Origin: Leisingera thetidis
Lineage (GTDB): Bacteria; Pseudomonadota; Alphaproteobacteria; Rhodobacterales; Rhodobacteraceae
Assembly: GCF_025857195.1 (NCBI RefSeq)
Contig: NZ_CP109787.1
Location: 3,661,001 to 3,725,000, forward strand
Length of the DNA stretch: 64,000 nt
Reading direction: 5' to 3'
The notes beneath the pieces were generated by a model, which was not told the origin of the DNA, made no database searches, and worked only from the letters and a program-made list of their open reading frames with translations. The translations under genes and the position numbers were made by a program. Numbering within the stretch: position 1 is the first letter of the stretch; every line of letters begins with the position of its first letter. Shown in pieces: positions 9,545-18,498 of the stretch.

Positions 9545-11203
9545 ATGTCAATCAAACCTCCTTTGACGGATCTGCCGATCGGCACATCCGACCGCGGCTT
9601 TTACCGGGGCTTCAGCCAGATCGTCACCATCTCCTCCAAGCTGATGATCGGCGGGCTGGTAATCTGGGCGATTGCCTTTCCGGAACAATCCGGCGCGGTG
9701 CTGAATTCGATCAACGGCTTCATCCTGGCCTCCTTCGGCGCCTGGTACATCTGGACCGTGGCGCTGTTTGTACTGTGCTGCGCCGCTCTTGCGTTGTGGC
9801 CCAGCGCCGGGCGGCTGAAGCTGGGGCAGCCAGGCGACAGGCCGGAGTTTTCCAACTTCTCCTGGTTCTCGATGATGTTCGGGGCCGGCATCGGGGTCGG
9901 CATGCTGACCTGGGCGGTGGCCGAGCCGATCTATCACTGGAACAACAACCCCGAAGTGATTCAGGGCCTGACCAATGGCGGCAGCGCGGACAATATCCGC
10001 ATGGCCTACAAATGGTCCTTCCTGCACTGGGGGCTGGGCGCCTGGGCTTGCTATGCGATTGCCGGGCTGGCGCTGGGGTTCTTCAGCTACCGCCGCGGAC
10101 TGCCGCTGACCATGCGCTCGTCGCTGACACCGTTGTTCGGCGCCCGCCTGTCAGGCTCGATGGGTCATTTGGTGGATATCGTGGCAGTTGTCGCCACGAT
10201 CCTCGGCGTGGCGCAGACGCTGGGGTTCGGGGTGGAGCAGTTCGTTTCCGGCCTCACCCGCATCGGCATTGGCGGGCTGACCAATGAGGGTGGCACCGCC
10301 AACACCACCGGCGTCATCGTGGCGGTTCTGGTGATCATGGCGGCCTCCACCGCTTCGGCGCTGTCGGGCGTCGGCAAGGGCATCAAGTGGCTCTCCAACA
10401 TCAACATGGTGCTGAGCATCGCGCTCTTGGGCTTCTTCCTGCTGTTCGGCTCCACCTTCTTTGGCCTGCAGGCACTGCTGGTTGGCCTCTGGGACTATCT
10501 GATCGCCATGCCCGACATGCTGTTCCGGGTCTGGACCGGTGACGGCAACCCGGACAGCGTCGCCTCCAAGCTCGAAGGCTGGCAGGGCGGCTGGTCAGTA
10601 TTCTACTGGGCCTGGTGGATTGCCTTCGCCCCCTTTGTCGGCCTGTTCCTGGCGCGCATCTCCAAGGGCCGCACCATCCGCGAGTTTGTGCTGGGCGCCA
10701 TGATCGTGCCGTCGCTGATGTGCTTTGTCTGGTTCACCTGGGCCGGCGGCACCGCCATCGACCTGGAGCTGAACGGCGGCGCAGGCGGCCAGATCGCCGC
10801 CGCACCGGATGGCGACAAGATCTTTGCCATGGTACAATACATGCTGTCGCCCTGGCTGGGCTGGGCGATGTCGGTGATGATCGTGGTCCTGCTGATGACC
10901 TATCTGGTAACCACTGCGGACAGCGCGGTGCTGATCGTCAACACCATCAACGCCGCCGGTGACGAAGGCCCCAAGGCCCGTCCGCACATCATCTTCTGGG
11001 GTGTGGCGCTTGGCGCGGTGGTGACGGCGCTGCTGCTGGTCGGGGGCCTCAAGGCAATCCAGACCGCAATGGTGATCGGCGCCCTGCCGTTTTCGCTGGT
11101 GATGGTGCTGCAATGCGCCGCCCTGATCAAGGCGATCTACAACGACGGCCGCCGCGCGCAAGCGGGCCTGGCCACCACCGTGATCCAGGAACCGACCGCA
11201 TAA
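9545..11203 (+). CDS. BCCT-family betaine/choline/carnitine-type transporter
   Basis: A 552-residue, about 12-helix transporter of the betaine/choline/carnitine family. The glycine-rich helix MFGAGIGVGMLTWAVAEP at about residue 115 is the BCCT signature, followed by HWGLGAWACYAI. A later FSVFYWAWWIAFAPFVGLF-like tryptophan-rich segment (seen as WSVFYWAWWIAFAPFVGLF) forms the substrate box. Members import trimethylammonium compounds with Na+ or H+. The gene follows a divergent LysR regulator and precedes a solute-binding protein. A convergent Rieske oxygenase pair of the glycine-betaine-demethylase type lies next, so quaternary amine uptake for catabolism is a reasonable inference. Confidence 0.93.
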   Translation: MSIKPPLTDLPIGTSDRGFYRGFSQIVTISSKLMIGGLVIWAIAFPEQSGAVLNSINGFILASFGAWYIWTVALFVLCCAALALWPSAGRLKLGQPGDRPEFSNFSWFSMMFGAGIGVGMLTWAVAEPIYHWNNNPEVIQGLTNGGSADNIRMAYKWSFLHWGLGAWACYAIAGLALGFFSYRRGLPLTMRSSLTPLFGARLSGSMGHLVDIVAVVATILGVAQTLGFGVEQFVSGLTRIGIGGLTNEGGTANTTGVIVAVLVIMAASTASALSGVGKGIKWLSNINMVLSIALLGFFLLFGSTFFGLQALLVGLWDYLIAMPDMLFRVWTGDGNPDSVASKLEGWQGGWSVFYWAWWIAFAPFVGLFLARISKGRTIREFVLGAMIVPSLMCFVWFTWAGGTAIDLELNGGAGGQIAAAPDGDKIFAMVQYMLSPWLGWAMSVMIVVLLMTYLVTTADSAVLIVNTINAAGDEGPKARPHIIFWGVALGAVVTALLLVGGLKAIQTAMVIGALPFSLVMVLQCAALIKAIYNDGRRAQAGLATTVIQEPTA

Positions 11204-11310
11204 GGCATCTCCCGGCGAATGGCTGCTGGCGGGCAGAGCGGCCATTCTCCCCTCCAGACTGCTGCCCGCACCCTCTCCCGCCGCTGAGCACAGCAAAAAA
11301 AGGAAGCAAT

Positions 11311-12963
11311 ATGACCCGATACTACAACTGGGAAACCCTCCACCCCGCGGTGCGCATGCATGCGGAGGAAGCCGCAGCAGGCAAGCTGGACCGGCGTGAG
11401 TTTCTGAGCCGCGCAACCGCGCTGGGGGTGACCGCCTCCGCCGCCTACGGGATGATCGGCCTCAGCCAACCGGTGCAGGCCGCGGCCAATGTGCAGGAAG
11501 GCGGTACCATCCGCATCCAGCAGGTGGTGCGCGCCTTGCTCGACCCGCCGCTGTTCAATTGGCCGCAATTGGGCAACCTGGTACGCGGCTACATGGAATA
11601 TCTGGTGCAATACAACGCCGACGGCACCTTTGAACCGCGGCTGCTGGAAAGCTGGGAGGTCAACGAGGACGCCACCGAATACCTGTTGCACATCCGTCCC
11701 GGCGTGAACTGGAACGACGGCCGCGGCACCCTGACCGCCAAGGACGTGGCCTACAACTTTGCCCGCTGGTGCGACGGCAAATGGGAAGGAAATTCGATGG
11801 CCGCCCGCATGGGCTCCTTGCAGAATGAGGCCGGCGACGGCCCCGCCGAGGGCGCGCTGGAGGTGGTGGACGACCTGACCCTCAAGGTAAAGCTCACGCG
11901 CCCCGATATCACCATCATCCCGGCGGTCACCGAATACCCCGCCGCCATCGTGCCGGACGGCTGGTCGGGCGATCCGGGCACTGATCCGATTGGCACCGGC
12001 CCCTACAAGCTGGTGGAATACGAGGTCGGCGTGAAAGCGGTTCTGGAGAAGAACACGGACCATGATTGGTGGGGCGACGGCGCGCATCTGGACCGGATCG
12101 AGTTCATCGATTTCGGCACCGACGGCGCCACCCATCTGTCGGCGGCAGAGTCCGAAGAAATCGACATGACCTATGAGACCGTGGGCGAATACGTCGACAT
12201 CTTCACCTCCATCGGCTGGAACGTGAGCGAGTCCATCTCCGCCAACACGCTGGTTCTGCGCACCAACCGCGATGCCGAGGTTGACGGGAAACAGCCCTAT
12301 GCCGACGCCCGCGTCCGCCGCGCCCTGGCGCTGGCCTGCGACAATGCGGTGCTGCTGGAACTGGGCTATGACGGCCGCGGCACCCTGGCGGAGAACCACC
12401 ATGTCTGCCCGATCCACCCGGAATATGCCGATATCGGCGCACCGGTGCGCGACGCGGAGGCGGCGCGCCAGCTGATGGAGGAAGCCGGCATGCTCGACTT
12501 CGAGCATGAGCTGGTCTCGATCGACGATGACTGGCGGCGCAACACAACGGATGCGCTGGCGGCGCAGATGCGGGATGCGGGCTTCAAGGTCAAACGCACG
12601 GTGCTGCCCGGCAATACCTTCTGGAACGACTGGGACAAATACCCGTTCAGCTCCACCGACTGGGGCCACCGGCCGCTGGGAGTGCAGGTGCTGACGCTGG
12701 CTTACAAGACCGGCGTCGCCTGGAATGAGACCGGCCTCGCCAGTGCCGAGTTCGACAGCATGCTGGAAGCGGCTTCAGCCATTGCGGATGCCGATACCCG
12801 CCGCGGCCACATGGAGGAGATTGAGAAGTTCATGCGTGAGGACGGCACCATCATCCAGCCCTACTGGCGCTCGCTCTACCGCCACGCCCGCCCCGGCGTG
12901 ATCGGTGCTGAGAGCCACCCGATCAACGAAATCCACGTGCACAAGCTGGCGCTGGAAGCCTGA
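11311..12963 (+). CDS. ABC transporter substrate-binding protein, family 5, Tat-exported
   Basis: A 550-residue periplasmic solute-binding protein of the DppA/OppA (SBP_bac_5) class. The N-terminus has a twin-arginine signal (DRREFLSRATALG at about 29-41) ending in a PVQAAA cleavage region near 60. The mature part has typical blocks: GVNWNDGRGTLTAKDVAYNF, DPIGTGPYKLVEYEVG and YADARVRRALALACDNAVLL. The start is the ATG at 11311 after AGGAAG; the ORF is open further upstream but would run into the BCCT gene. No permease or ATPase genes are adjacent, so it is an orphan component here. It ends at a terminator shared with the convergent reductase gene. Confidence 0.9.
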   Translation: MTRYYNWETLHPAVRMHAEEAAAGKLDRREFLSRATALGVTASAAYGMIGLSQPVQAAANVQEGGTIRIQQVVRALLDPPLFNWPQLGNLVRGYMEYLVQYNADGTFEPRLLESWEVNEDATEYLLHIRPGVNWNDGRGTLTAKDVAYNFARWCDGKWEGNSMAARMGSLQNEAGDGPAEGALEVVDDLTLKVKLTRPDITIIPAVTEYPAAIVPDGWSGDPGTDPIGTGPYKLVEYEVGVKAVLEKNTDHDWWGDGAHLDRIEFIDFGTDGATHLSAAESEEIDMTYETVGEYVDIFTSIGWNVSESISANTLVLRTNRDAEVDGKQPYADARVRRALALACDNAVLLELGYDGRGTLAENHHVCPIHPEYADIGAPVRDAEAARQLMEEAGMLDFEHELVSIDDDWRRNTTDALAAQMRDAGFKVKRTVLPGNTFWNDWDKYPFSSTDWGHRPLGVQVLTLAYKTGVAWNETGLASAEFDSMLEAASAIADADTRRGHMEEIEKFMREDGTIIQPYWRSLYRHARPGVIGAESHPINEIHVHKLALEA

Positions 12964-12982
12964 ACGGGCCGGGTTTAGGAAA

Positions 12983-13010
12983 GGGCGCGCGCCGGTCCCG
13001 GCGCGCGCCC
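12983..13010. terminator. Bidirectional terminator between solute-binding protein and reductase genes
   Basis: An 11-bp perfect GC stem (GGGCGCGCGCC at 12983-12993 with its complement at 13000-13010) and a 6-base loop, in the 55-base gap between two convergent genes. Only short T-runs flank it, so it may work weakly in both directions. Confidence 0.7.
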
Positions 13011-13018
13011 TCGTTTGT

Positions 13019-14104
13019 TCAGATCTCGACCTCGACCCGGCCAATCGGATTGGAGCAGCAAGCCAGGATGTAGCCTGCCTCGACGTCCTCTTCCGAGATG
13101 CCGCCGTTGTGGACCATATGCACGTCGCCCGCGGTCTTCTTGACCTTGCAGGTGCCGCAGATGCCGAAGGTGCAGCCCGACGGGATATTGAGCCCCGAGG
13201 CCTTGGCCACAGCCAGAACCGTGTCGGTCTCGGTGCAGCTCGCGGTCACGCCGGAGGCGGCAAAGGTGATCTCGGCGGCAGCGGTCTCTTCCGGCACCAC
13301 ATCGTCGATCTCAGGCGCATCGGCCTCGGTCTCAACCGGCGCGCCAAAGCTCTCCTGGTTGTAGTTCTCCATGTCGAAGCCCAGGCCGTTCAGCATGTCG
13401 CGCACCGCCTGCATGAACGGTTCCGGGCCGCAGCAATAGACTTCGCGCTCCAGGTAGTCGCCGGCGATCAGGCCCAGCATGATCTGATTGAGCTGGCCGC
13501 GGTAGCCGGTCCAGACCTGATAGGGGTCATCCTCCTCCACCACGAAATGCAGCTTGATGCCGGGCACCCGCGCCGCCATGCCTTCAAGCTGGCGCCGCGC
13601 GATGATCTCGCTGGGCCGCTTGGCGCAGTTGATGAAGCTGATGTCGGGCGACTGGCCGCGGTCAAACAGGTACTGGGTCATCGACAGGCTCGGCGTGATG
13701 CCGGAGCCTGCGGAGATGAACAGGAACTTGCCGTTCGGGCGCTTGGGCAGGGTGAACACGCCCGCCGGGCCGGAGGCCTTGAGGAGCATGCCCGGGCGCA
13801 GGTTGTCCAGCATCCAGCGGGTGCCGATGCTGTCGGCCTGCGCCTTCACCGTGACCGAGATCGACAGCGGCCGCGACGGCGAGGAGCTGATGGTGTAGGT
13901 GCGCCAGACGGTGCCGCCCGGCACCGGCAGTTCCAGCGTCAGGAACTGGCCCGGCTGGTATTTGAACCACGCGCCGGACGGCGCGCGGAAGCTGAAGGTG
14001 GTGGTGTCCGGCGCTTCCGGCACGACCGAGACGCATTCCAGCTTCTCGTCGTCCTTCCACGCCAGGGTCTCGTCCAGCGTTTCGAAATTCGCCTGCAGTC
14101 CCAT
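13019..14104 (-). CDS. gbcB: Rieske-oxygenase reductase (FAD, NAD(P)H, 2Fe-2S), GbcB-like
   Basis: A 361-residue electron-transfer protein. An FAD-binding barrel has RTYTISSSPS at about 69-78. An NAD-binding domain has FISAGSGITPSLSMTQYLFD at about 130-150 and an EVYCCGPEPFM segment. A C-terminal plant-type ferredoxin domain has CTFGICGTCK plus a final CC near the end. Order and length match the reductase GbcB of glycine betaine monooxygenase; carnitine or stachydrine reductases are close relatives. It begins 4 bases after the oxygenase gene ends, so the two are surely one operon, read from the cobalamin-riboswitch leader. Confidence 0.85.
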   Translation of the reverse strand: MGLQANFETLDETLAWKDDEKLECVSVVPEAPDTTTFSFRAPSGAWFKYQPGQFLTLELPVPGGTVWRTYTISSSPSRPLSISVTVKAQADSIGTRWMLDNLRPGMLLKASGPAGVFTLPKRPNGKFLFISAGSGITPSLSMTQYLFDRGQSPDISFINCAKRPSEIIARRQLEGMAARVPGIKLHFVVEEDDPYQVWTGYRGQLNQIMLGLIAGDYLEREVYCCGPEPFMQAVRDMLNGLGFDMENYNQESFGAPVETEADAPEIDDVVPEETAAAEITFAASGVTASCTETDTVLAVAKASGLNIPSGCTFGICGTCKVKKTAGDVHMVHNGGISEEDVEAGYILACCSNPIGRVEVEI

Positions 14105-14108
14105 GCCG

Positions 14109-15636
<1,528 letters not shown>

Positions 15637-16017
15637 TATCCGCGGTATTGCCCGATTTCCAGCAATAGGACGGAGACAAATCCGACCCGCCAAAACCGGA
15701 AAAAGACATGCATGTTTTCTGCTGCCGGCACAGGCACACACGCCAGAATCTCAAACCGGCATCCGCGGGTCTGTTTGCGGCAAGGCGCTTATCTTTCATG
15801 CGTTTATCCGCCATCGCCCTGTGAGAATCGATTCGCCGCCGCCGGCCTGGTGCCAAATTGAGATGAGCCGCGCATCAGCGGCGCGCACGGGGGCAGCACC
15901 GGCCAAGCCTGTGCCCCCTGCCGGCCGGGCCCATGCCCAGCCAAACCGCCGCCGCGCAGGCCGCACGCTGGCGCCGGAGAGCTGCTGGCAACGCCAGCAA
16001 CGGCTGCCGGCTCGGCA
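15637..16017. other. Gene-free stretch between riboswitch and IS element
   Basis: No gene with supporting homology is visible. The reverse-strand side nearest 15637 should hold the promoter for the riboswitch and gbcAB. The remainder is GC-rich and featureless up to the 4-bp target duplication (GGCA at 16014-16017) that borders the IS element. Confidence 0.5.
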
Positions 16018-16082
16018 TGACGTGCTCCCCTGAAAAGTCCGCGATTTGAAGTTAGCCTGTTCTCCAAGCGAGGAGACAGACG

Positions 16083-16411
16083 ATGCGGAAAAGCCGTTTC
16101 AGCGAAGAGCAGATCATTGGCATCCTGAAGGAGCACCAAGCCGGAATGGGGGCGAAGGAACTGTGCCGGAAGCACGGCATCCACCGCCCGGCAGGGCATT
16201 GCGCAGCAATGTCCCGAGAGGGGGCGATGGCACTTTCTGCAAAAGGCGTTCGAAGTATGGCGGCATGGAAGTGTCCGAGGCCAAGAGGCTGAAGGCTCTG
16301 GAGGTCGAGAACGCCAAGCTCAAGAAGATGTTGGCCGAGCACATGCTTGATGTGGCAACGCTGAAAGAGATGCTGGGAATGGCAGCAGGCGAACGCCATG
16401 CGTTCGAGTGA
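16083..16411 (+). pseudogene. IS3-type transposase orfA, interrupted
   Basis: It begins MRKSRFSEEQIIGILKEHQA, the standard helix-turn-helix start of IS407/IS511-type OrfA. After residue 33 the frame is broken by a 41-base hairpin (16183-16223) and resumes in another frame at KYGGMEVSEAKRLKALEVEN, followed by the leucine-zipper-like region. Removing exactly those 41 bases rejoins HGI-RDGTFCKRRSKYGG, close to the usual OrfA sequence. Without that removal no full OrfA can be made by ordinary translation. Confidence 0.85.
16183..16223 (+). repeat. Hairpin insertion, family I (copy 1, in IS orfA)
   Basis: A 41-base insert with fixed edges GCCCGGCAG and GAGAGGGG. The stem is GGGCATTGC paired with GCAATGTCC around a 2-base centre. 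Its core is the same as copy 4 (16937-16977), which is in the opposite orientation. Insertion shifts the orfA frame. Confidence 0.85.
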
Positions 16412-16615
16412 GCCTGCGAACCCTTTTGAGGCCCGGTGCAAGGCGGAGAGCCGTGGACTGGGCCATGACAGAGAAGAACTACAACCAGCGGCGGGCCTGT
16501 GCCCTGGCCGGGATCGATCCGCGCGTCCATCGGCGTGGATCAACCAGGCCTGCGGACGCCGAGTTGCGAGAGAGGCTGAAGGAGCTGTCCAGCGAACGGC
16601 GGCGCTTCGGCTATC

Positions 16616-16653
16616 CACTGCCCGGCAGTGGTTTGCTTGCAAACCATGAGAGG
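16616..16653 (+). repeat. Hairpin insertion, family I (copy 2, in IS orfB)
   Basis: A 38-base insert with edges GCCCGGCAG and GAGAGG. The stem TGGTTTGC pairs with GCAAACCA around TT. Its deletion rejoins the codons for FGY and RRLHLLLGREGW. Confidence 0.85.
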
Positions 16654-16700
16654 GGCGGCTGCACCTGCTGCTCGGCCGCGAGGGCTGGAAGGTGAACTGG

Positions 16701-16753
16701 ATCGAAGCCCGTAAGGCAGACGATCCGGGGGATCGTTTGTAGGGTGTAGCGCT
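16701..16753 (+). repeat. Hairpin insertion, family III (copy 1, in IS orfB)
   Basis: An insert of about 50 bases whose limits are uncertain. The centre is CGATCCGGGGGATCG, with AGA on the left and TTTG on the right extending the pairing. It shares this GATCC-G-GGATC core and the flanking TC-AAGC and TTTG-AGG parts with the insert at 50611-50670 in the other IS. Confidence 0.7.
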
Positions 16754-16835
16754 CTACCGGATCTACCGCGAAGAGGGGCTGAGCGTGCGCAAGCGCGGCG
16801 GGCGAAAACGCGTCATTGGGACGCGTGCGCTCATC

Positions 16836-16875
16836 ACTGCCCGGCAGGCGCATGCGCAGCATGCTGCCGAGAGGG
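16836..16875 (+). repeat. Hairpin insertion, family I (copy 3, in IS orfB)
   Basis: A 40-base insert with edges GCCCGGCAG and CCGAGAGGG. The stem GGCGCATGC pairs with GCATGCTGCC with one bulge. Deletion restores [12 protein letters not shown] across the site. Confidence 0.85.
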
Positions 16876-16936
16876 GCGATCCCGCAAGGGCCGAACCAGA
16901 GATGGTCGCTGGACTTCGTCTCGGACCGCTTGTCCG

Positions 16937-16977
16937 CCTCTCGGGACATTGCTGCGCAATGCCCTGCCGGGCAAGGG
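16937..16977 (-). repeat. Hairpin insertion, family I (copy 4, in IS orfB, inverted)
   Basis: A 41-base insert in reverse orientation. Its complement carries GCCCGGCAGGGCATTGCGCA and ends CCCGAGAGG, the same core as copy 1. Deletion restores [18 protein letters not shown]. Confidence 0.85.
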
Positions 16978-17130
16978 ATGGCCGCCGTTTCCGGGTGCTC
17001 TGCGTCATTGACGACTTCAGCCGGGAATGCCTGGCCGCGGTCGTGGACACCTCGCTCTCCGGCCAGCGGGTTGCCCGTGAGCTCGTTACTATCGCCCGAA
17101 CGCGTGGCTATCCCTGCATGGTGGTCAGCG

Positions 17131-17172
17131 AGCGAGCTTTGTCCGCCATTGGTCCGAGGACAATGGCGAGCG
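17131..17172 (+). repeat. Hairpin insertion, family II (copy 1, in IS orfB)
   Basis: An element of about 40 bases running from GCGAGC to CGAGC, with the imperfect palindrome GCCATTGGTCCGAGGACAAT then GGC. It differs from the copy at 51182-51222 in the other IS by a single base (TTT against CTTT at the left edge). The net effect is +36 bases, so the frame stays open here. Confidence 0.85.
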
Positions 17173-17549
17173 GGACCGAACTGACGTCGAATGCCATTCT
17201 GAAATGGCAGGAAGACCGGAAGGTCGAGTGGCACTACATCGCGTCAGGCAAGCCCATGCAGAACGGCTTTGTCGAAAGCTTCAACGGCCGCCTCCGGGAC
17301 GAGTGCCTCAACGAGCACTTGTTCGTCAGCCTGCGCCACGCCCGAGAGTTGATCGCGGCCTGGCGTGACGATTACAATCACCATCGCCCACATACGAGCC
17401 GCGACGGGCTCACCCCGTGGGAGTATCACCACGGTCAGTAGAGGACCAAACCCTGAACAGAGCGAACTAATAACCGCGGACTCTGCGGGGAGCACGTCAG
17501 GCATAATGCCCTGCCCTGCTGCCTTTCCGCGTTCACCACGGACAGAAAA

Positions 17550-17570
17550 AGGCCGCCTTTCCGGCGGCCT
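17550..17570 (-). terminator. Terminator of the DUF1523-to-coiled-coil operon
   Basis: An 8-bp stem (AGGCCGCC / GGCGGCCT) with a 5-base loop. On the reverse strand it is followed by TTTTTC. It lies immediately after the end of the DUF1523 gene. Confidence 0.9.
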
Positions 17571-17573
17571 CTT

Positions 17574-18218
17574 TCACTTCGATTTCCAGCTGTCCAGCCA
17601 GCGGCGGAACCGGCCCTTGCGCTCGGCAATCGCATCGCCCGCGGCATAGAGGCTATCCTCAGCGCTTTCGATCATCGGGTCGATCCTGGCCCGCCGGAAC
17701 CGGCGCCAGCGCACGTAGACGGCCCACAGGATGGCGGCCAGCAGCACCAGGAAGATGATCGAGAACCAGTTGGTTGGCTTGTCCTCCGGCCCGGCCACCG
17801 GCTTGATCGACACGGCATTGGGAAAGATCGACAGGAACTCGTTGCGCCAGCCGTAATGCAGCACCGCCACCCACTCCGGGCTGGCCTTGGTCGAGATGCT
17901 GTCATTGGCGTCCGTGTACAGGTTCGCAGTATCGAACTTGAAATAGGGCGGCCAGTTCCAGCCGGTGTCTTCGTTGCGGTAAACCATATTGCGGCCGTTG
18001 GCGCGCACTGCCTGGATGAACTGCACATCGCGGTTGATCAACTCCGCCGACTGGTCGTCCGGCTTGGACCAGAACAGCCGGGTCCAGTCATTCAGCTCCT
18101 GCCGCTCCTCATAAGTGTTGACGATGCGCACCACGTCGTACTGCGGCAGCGTGTAGTGCAGGAAGGCGCCGAACAGCACCCAGAAGGTGATCAGGAAGGC
18201 CCATTTGATGTAACGCAC
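17574..18218 (-). CDS. DUF1523 family membrane-anchored protein
   Basis: A 214-residue protein with an N-terminal membrane helix (about 6-24), a periplasmic-looking middle (YEERQELNDWTRLFWSKPDD, YRNEDTGWNWPPYFKFDTAN) and a second helix near 155-175 followed by a basic tail RWRRFRRARIDP. This layout and the NTYEER and WPPYFKFD segments fit DUF1523, whose function is not known. The start is taken as the GTG at 18218, behind GAGGAG; another GTG lies 15 bases upstream. It is the last gene of a nine-gene reverse-strand operon. Confidence 0.8.
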   Translation of the reverse strand: MRYIKWAFLITFWVLFGAFLHYTLPQYDVVRIVNTYEERQELNDWTRLFWSKPDDQSAELINRDVQFIQAVRANGRNMVYRNEDTGWNWPPYFKFDTANLYTDANDSISTKASPEWVAVLHYGWRNEFLSIFPNAVSIKPVAGPEDKPTNWFSIIFLVLLAAILWAVYVRWRRFRRARIDPMIESAEDSLYAAGDAIAERKGRFRRWLDSWKSK

Positions 18219-18229
18219 GGGGCAGCTCC

Positions 18230-18496
18230 TCACATGAAGTTAATGACATAGACCAGAAGCGCGATCGCCCCCAGCGGAATGATATAGACCAGCAGGATCA
18301 GTTTGCGCCGGAACGAACGGTCATACTGCCGCAGCCCCCGCTGGATGAAGGCCGTGCGGTCGCCGGTCAACCCCTTGTCTTTCCAGCGCCGTTTCAGCTT
18401 CGCCCGCCGCACCTCGCGCGAATAGAGCGACACCGCGCCATAGACCACGGTCAACCCCACCAGCAGGATCAGGACCAGGCGGATAAAACCGAACAT
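18230..18496 (-). CDS. Small two-helix membrane protein
   Basis: An 88-residue protein. One hydrophobic helix lies at about 3-25 and another at about 66-86, with a strongly basic middle (REVRRAKLKRRWKDK, RQYDRSFRRK). I do not recognise a family. It lies 2 bases downstream of the DUF6638-like gene and 11 bases ahead of the chosen DUF1523 start, so it is a member of the same operon and probably works with those membrane proteins. Confidence 0.75.
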   Translation of the reverse strand: MFGFIRLVLILLVGLTVVYGAVSLYSREVRRAKLKRRWKDKGLTGDRTAFIQRGLRQYDRSFRRKLILLVYIIPLGAIALLVYVINFM

Positions 18497-18498
18497 CT

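Larger units (their letters stand above)
16408..17441 (+). pseudogene. IS3-type transposase orfB (DDE integrase), multiply interrupted
   Basis: The catalytic core is recognisable in pieces: [10 protein letters not shown] (first Asp), [11 protein letters not shown] (second Asp) and [20 protein letters not shown] (Glu). Five hairpins interrupt it at about 16616, 16701, 16836, 16937 and 17131. Four of them shift or stop the frame; the last adds about 12 residues in frame between MVVS and [10 protein letters not shown]. Deleting the first, third and fourth exactly restores [31 protein letters not shown] and DRLSDGRRFRV. The gene is inactive as it stands. Confidence 0.85.
16018..17499 (+). mobile_element. 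IS3-family insertion sequence (IS407-like) carrying six hairpin insertions
   Basis: Both ends are identifiable. The left end begins TGACGTGCTCCCC at 16018 and the right end is its complement finishing at 17499; similarity between the ends continues for about 45 bases. A 4-bp duplication GGCA flanks it (16014-16017 and 17500-17503). The two transposase ORFs are of the IS3 type with a DDE domain. The total length is 1482 bp; subtracting six inserted hairpins gives about 1.25 kb, normal for this group. The element is therefore structurally complete but its ORFs are interrupted several times. Confidence 0.92.

Noticed and set aside
16183..17172. Spaced palindromic repeats considered as a CRISPR array
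   Set aside because: Spacing is irregular, the stems differ, orientation alternates, and the intervening sequence is transposase coding sequence rather than unique spacers.
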